Source: an uncultured Alistipes sp. (GTDB taxonomy: Bacteria > Bacteroidota > Bacteroidia > Bacteroidales > Rikenellaceae). From it: a DNA stretch of 32,789 nucleotides. Where the stretch lies: positions 1 to 32,789 of the forward strand of contig CAJTLJ010000019.1 of the NCBI GenBank assembly GCA_910577475.1. The letters are read 5' to 3'. Of this stretch, positions 30,010-32,789 are shown one piece after another (the first letter of the stretch is position 1; every line of letters starts with the position of its first letter). The notes below the pieces were generated by a model. That model was not told the DNA's origin and searched no databases. It worked only from the letters and a program-made list of their open reading frames with translations. A program made the position numbers and the translations under genes.

Positions 30010-30144
30010 CAAAAATAAATTATCTTCTTCCGCAAGGCCGCCATATTTGGAGAATCAATCCTGAAAACCGTATAAAGGAGTATTGATTTTGTTCACAAAC
30101 TATCAAATTTGTCCAATCAGACCCGTTTTGCCCCGAAATTTGTC
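30010..30144 (-). promoter_or_regulatory. Promoter and possible operator repeats of the glycan operon
   Basis: A minus-strand -7 box TATTTTTG (complement of 30010-30017) lies about 65 bp before the GH88 ATG. Upstream, AAATTTGTC occurs twice in the same orientation (30105-30113 and 30136-30144), 31 bp or about three helical turns apart. Direct repeats like this are a plausible binding site for a hybrid two-component or similar regulator, but no regulator gene lies in the window. The 305-bp gap 29945-30249 holds no gene. Confidence 0.5.
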
Positions 30145-30249
30145 TTTTCAACCCCGTTTCCGGCGCTGTAAAATTTTCCTCTCGTCATACGCAATATTTA
30201 CAAAATCATTTCGTTATCCGGTTAATTAAACCTTTTCACGCCTCCCTGC

Positions 30250-30690
30250 ATGTCTCATCCGCTCCCGTTCGCTGTCCTGCTTCTGCTGCCGTTTTTCGGA
30301 ATGGCCCAACCGCTCGCAGAGACCCGTCTCGACACTGAAAGCAGGAGCATCGTCACCTCGATCCGCAATCCGGGGGGGGGCGACTCTTTGCTCATCGCAG
30401 CACCTTCGCCGCTCTATCTCGAGGACGAATGCGTCGTCTACCTGCCGGATGAAGAGGAGCAGATTCTGGATAGACGGCGCTTCACTTTTCGAACGATGAA
30501 AGCCCGTAAAATATTTCTCGCACCCGACGAATCCATCACGAACCGCATCCCCGTAGGCGACCTGCTTGACCATAGTCCGCAGAAAGACTGTCGGGCGGCC
30601 GCGCTCCTGGTCCGTTACAAATCTCAATGGCTGGTCGCAGGCAGCCGCCGGAGCGGCATGTTCTACGAATACAAGCGCGTCCCCTTATAG
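30250..30690 (+). CDS. Small exported protein of unknown function
   Basis: The 146-residue product begins with a signal peptide (MSHPLPFAVLLLLPFFGMAQ). The mature part (about 126 residues) is unfamiliar: ETRLDTESRSIVTSIRNPGGGDSLLIAAPSPLYLEDECVVYLPDEEEQILDRRRFTF. It ends near a perfect bidirectional terminator, which supports a real plus-strand gene; the antisense frame has no such context. Codons for PGGGD contain eight consecutive G (30372-30379), a slippage-prone tract. No Bacteroidetes promoter box was clear upstream. The neighbours are the glycan operon (divergent) and a fimbrillin-like lipoprotein gene (convergent), neither of which explains its role. Confidence 0.7.
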   Translation: MSHPLPFAVLLLLPFFGMAQPLAETRLDTESRSIVTSIRNPGGGDSLLIAAPSPLYLEDECVVYLPDEEEQILDRRRFTFRTMKARKIFLAPDESITNRIPVGDLLDHSPQKDCRAAALLVRYKSQWLVAGSRRSGMFYEYKRVPL

Positions 30691-30691
30691 A

Positions 30692-30736
30692 ATGCAGAAA
30701 GCCCCGAAAACCGCAAGTTTTCGGGGCTTTCTGCAT
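30692..30736. terminator. Bidirectional terminator with a perfect 20-bp stem
   Basis: Bases 30692-30711 are exactly complementary to 30717-30736 around a 5-nt loop (CGCAA); the core is AAAGCCCCGAAAAC/GTTTTCGGGGCTTT. It separates two convergent genes, starting one base after one stop codon and ending 11 bp before the other. T-rich stretches within each distal arm would serve both directions. Confidence 0.85.
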
Positions 30737-30747
30737 GGCAAAGAGAT

Positions 30748-32061
30748 CTACTCCCGCTTCACGCACCTCACGGGCGCACAGATTTTTGAGTTTTTGGTCT
30801 CGATTGCGAACTCGGGAAGCGGCATCGAGAGTCGCACGGCGATCATCTTGAAACCCTCTCCGTCCGGGATCGAGCTCCAGAAGTAGCTCCGGTCCGTGAA
30901 GCGCTTGTAGCCGTCCGTCGCCGGCTGCCAAAGGGCCGGGGTCGGGATCAGAAATCCCTCGGGAAGCCCCTTCAGAAGCCCTTCGTAGTCCTGCAGGCCG
31001 GGCAGGGACCAGCCCGGAGGGCAGACCCCGCCCGCCGTCGCGCAATCGTAGAGCAGGCCGTATTTCGCCACCGAGGCGGCATCCGAAAGCCCGTCGTCCG
31101 GGTAGCGGACACCCGAGGCGCCCGTCTCGAGATCCGGCTCCGGGCCCGGGTTATAGCGCAGGTTTTCCGCAAGCCAGCAGCTCCCGTCGGGCAGGGTTAC
31201 CGTCCGGTAGCTCACACCTTCGTAGTCGACTGTCGGGGGATCGGGCCGCTCCGCACGTTCCTGAAGCGTTCCGCCCGGCACCCAGTCCTTGATCTCCCCG
31301 CTCAGCGTACAGCTCACGTCGATCCTCGTCACCGTGACCGTAACCGTATAGAGTTTGCCGCCCAGCAATTCGGCCGGCTCCAGTTCATAGCTCCGGCTCT
31401 TTCCGTCGTCGGTCGAGATGCCGATCGTAAAAGCGGCCCTTTGAGGCATGACAACGGCCTCAAAGGTATCATCATCCACCCGAAACGGAATCAGCGACAC
31501 AGGGGCCGTTTCCGGCTCGACAGCGGCGCTTTTAGCCTGCCAGTCTATGCGGGCTGTCGGGATCGACCCTGAAATCGTGACTTCCGAGACCTTTCCCTCC
31601 GACCGGTTCTCGATCTTAAGACGCACCTTGCTCATCAGGTGGTCGAACAGCATCTCCACCGGTGCGATGCCCGGCAGGACCGAGCTCCGGCGGGCGGCCA
31701 GCAGGTCCGCCTGCGAGAGGCCTCCGGACTGGTCGCTCGGAATCGTGAAGAGTTCCGGCATGCCGGAGGGATCGTACGGGTAGCAGGCGCACAGCTCGCA
31801 CGGCTGCGTCAGGTCGTTATACCAGAGCAGGTCTGAGCTCGAGAAGGAACTTCCGTCGTAGCGCAGCTCCCGGTTCTCCGCATAGGTGCCCGTTGCCGTT
31901 GTTATCGTCAGACCGATACGGTCCTCCGGGTCGAAGTTCGTTCCCGTCACGCGGGTAACCATAGGCAGAATACGCACCGGGCCCGGACCGACCGGGACAT
32001 CCGGGGTGCTCGTGCCGCACCCTGTCAGGGTCAGCAGGCAAATACTCAACAATCGTTTCAT
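30748..32061 (-). CDS. Fimbrillin-family lipoprotein with C-terminal FISUMP domain
   Basis: The 437-residue protein has lipobox LTGC (Cys15). The N-terminal half (about 30-265) resembles Mfa/fimbrillin-like proteins: TRVTGTNFDPEDRIGLTI, YDGSSFSSSDLLWYND, CELCACYPYDPSG, MLFDHLMSKVRLKIEN and GGKLYTVTVTVTRIDVSCTLSGEIKDWVPGG are typical. The C-terminal 150 residues match the FISUMP (major paralogous) domain: YRTVTLPDGSCWLAENLRYNPG, KYGLLYDCATAGGVCPPGWSLPGLQDYEGLL, SYFWSSIPDGEGFKMIAVRL and ICAPVRCVKRE. It is probably a surface or fimbria-tip accessory protein. A -7 box TATATTTG (complement of 32118-32125) lies 57 bp upstream. It stands alone, without other fimbrial genes. Confidence 0.85.
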   Translation of the reverse strand: MKRLLSICLLTLTGCGTSTPDVPVGPGPVRILPMVTRVTGTNFDPEDRIGLTITTATGTYAENRELRYDGSSFSSSDLLWYNDLTQPCELCACYPYDPSGMPELFTIPSDQSGGLSQADLLAARRSSVLPGIAPVEMLFDHLMSKVRLKIENRSEGKVSEVTISGSIPTARIDWQAKSAAVEPETAPVSLIPFRVDDDTFEAVVMPQRAAFTIGISTDDGKSRSYELEPAELLGGKLYTVTVTVTRIDVSCTLSGEIKDWVPGGTLQERAERPDPPTVDYEGVSYRTVTLPDGSCWLAENLRYNPGPEPDLETGASGVRYPDDGLSDAASVAKYGLLYDCATAGGVCPPGWSLPGLQDYEGLLKGLPEGFLIPTPALWQPATDGYKRFTDRSYFWSSIPDGEGFKMIAVRLSMPLPEFAIETKNSKICAPVRCVKRE

Positions 32062-32117
32062 GGGTCGTTACTTACTATTTATGACGTGATCGCTTGTTTG
32101 CGTAGATTCTCGGTTCT

Positions 32118-32125
32118 CAAATATA
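32118..32125 (-). promoter_or_regulatory. -7 box of the fimbrillin-like gene
   Basis: The complement reads TATATTTG, an exact TAnnTTTG match, with a predicted leader of about 50 nt. A second TATATTTG on the plus strand at 32130-32137 points rightward toward the gene-poor stretch. Confidence 0.6.
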
Positions 32126-32420
32126 CGAATATATTTGCATAATACTACGCATTATTGGCATAAATGTGCTATTCGGTCCGAATTTTACCCGATTTCAGGC
32201 CTTTTATCCCCATAAGCACCGTTAATTCGCTCTATTCATTCGGAATGACAAGACCCGGTGTGTCGCGAGAGTTTGCTGTTATTCGACAGGGAATGGGTGT
32301 CTGCATGGAGCGCCGGTTCCCGGTCCGGAATCGGGGCGGCAGGAAGGAGATAATGGCCCGGAACAATCCCCCGATCCCGGGCATAGAAAAATACAATATC
32401 AGCTGGTAAACCTATATAGA
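32126..32420. other. Gap between the fimbrillin-like gene and the rRNA operon end
   Basis: Nothing convincing is coded here. A plus-strand frame of 81 codons (32164-32409) has no recognisable domain, and a -7-like TATATTTG at 32130-32137 would drive it. A short segment near 32240-32255 (CATTCGGAATGACAAG) weakly resembles one end of the dispersed palindromic repeats. Confidence 0.5.
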
Positions 32421-32421
32421 C

Positions 32422-32453
32422 AAAAAAGCCGGACTCCTAATGGAATCCGGCTT
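32422..32453 (-). terminator. rRNA operon terminator
   Basis: On the minus strand AAGCCGGATTCC pairs with the AGGAGTCCGGCTT arm, followed by six T. It lies directly after the 5S rRNA 3' end. Confidence 0.85.
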
Positions 32454-32456
32454 GAA

Positions 32457-32567
<111 letters not shown>

Positions 32568-32676
32568 AAAGAACGTGTATATCCTTGTTTCAGGATCGTG
32601 CGAGTACATCTTAAATGTACAACCCGTCGCACTCGGTAAGTTTGACAGACTTCAGGAATGAGAAATAATTTGCAAG

Positions 32677-32789
32677 AAAGACTTTCGGGTAATTAGTACT
32701 GCTCGACTTTGACATCACTGTCTTTACATCTGCAGCCTATCAACGTAGTCGTCTCCTACGCCCCTCAAGGGAAGACTTATCTTGGGGAT
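32677..32789 (-). rRNA. rrl: 23S ribosomal RNA, 3' end (partial)
   Basis: The complement gives the well-conserved end of 23S rRNA, including CGTAGGAGACGACTACGTTGATAGGCTG, then AGTCGAGCAGTACTAATTACCCG near the terminus. The gene continues past the right edge. About 109 bp of spacer (32568-32676) separate it from 5S; the exact 3' end is approximate. Confidence 0.93.

Noticed and set aside
30226..30627. Minus-strand frame of 133 codons overlapping the small exported protein
   Set aside because: Lacks signal peptide or domain and is antisense to a frame with a clear signal peptide and a terminator just past its stop.
32164..32409. Plus-strand frame of 81 codons
   Set aside because: No domain and a run of Arg/Pro-rich sequence just before the rRNA terminator; only a weak promoter-like box supports it.

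Overview
The window looks like part of a Bacteroidales chromosome, most likely Alistipes or a near relative. This is an inference from several signs: a GC-rich core, SusC/SusD and fimbrillin-type genes, promoters with a -7 box TAnnTTTG (often with TTG about 19-20 bp upstream), few Shine-Dalgarno sequences, and a strong codon bias that produces long antisense shadow frames. No database search was possible, so all names rest on motifs read from the translated sequence.

Left part (1-2047): alternating inverted copies of a dispersed palindromic repeat; a minus-strand structured RNA with its own promoter and terminator that resembles 6S / Bacteroidales-1 RNA; a small Xre regulator; an ORF6N-domain protein; and tRNA-Leu(UAA).

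Integrated element (about 2032-12116): a 10-kb integrative mobilizable element inserted in the 3' end of tRNA-Leu. It is bounded by a 14-bp core repeat and has matching tandem 11-mers just inside each end (probable integrase arm sites). All its recognised genes run leftward: tyrosine recombinase, a KilA-N protein plus a two-helix membrane protein, an excisionase-like HTH protein, an SF3-type helicase, a TOPRIM primase, a MobV-like relaxase, and AT-rich cargo (an exported MORN-like protein and a small ORF). Nine CTTACA/TGTAAG copies between helicase and primase look like an iteron origin. The palindrome-rich stretch upstream of the relaxase is a candidate oriT. A promoter-to-terminator unit of about 250 nt between relaxase and cargo may be an unrecognised RNA or small gene. 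There are no conjugation-channel genes, so the element would need a helper. Next to its right end lies a 150-bp tandem repeat containing the displaced tRNA terminator and a decayed tRNA-Leu 3' end.

Housekeeping block (12420-18347): queA, a flavodiiron protein and rubredoxin form one leftward operon (the last two a plausible O2/NO-reducing pair); nadB and prfC run rightward.

Glycan block (18703-29944): a five-gene leftward polysaccharide-utilization operon, in transcription order GH88 unsaturated glucuronyl hydrolase, heparinase II/III-type lyase, surface glycan-binding lipoprotein, SusC, SusD. Together they suggest capture and degradation of a uronate-containing glycosaminoglycan. The lyase is about 995 residues because its N-terminal alpha-toroid half is duplicated, and the first copy lacks the catalytic Asn-His pair.

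Right end (30250-32789): a small exported protein with a G8 tract, a fimbrillin/FISUMP lipoprotein, then the 3' end of an rRNA operon read on the minus strand (5S and the end of 23S).
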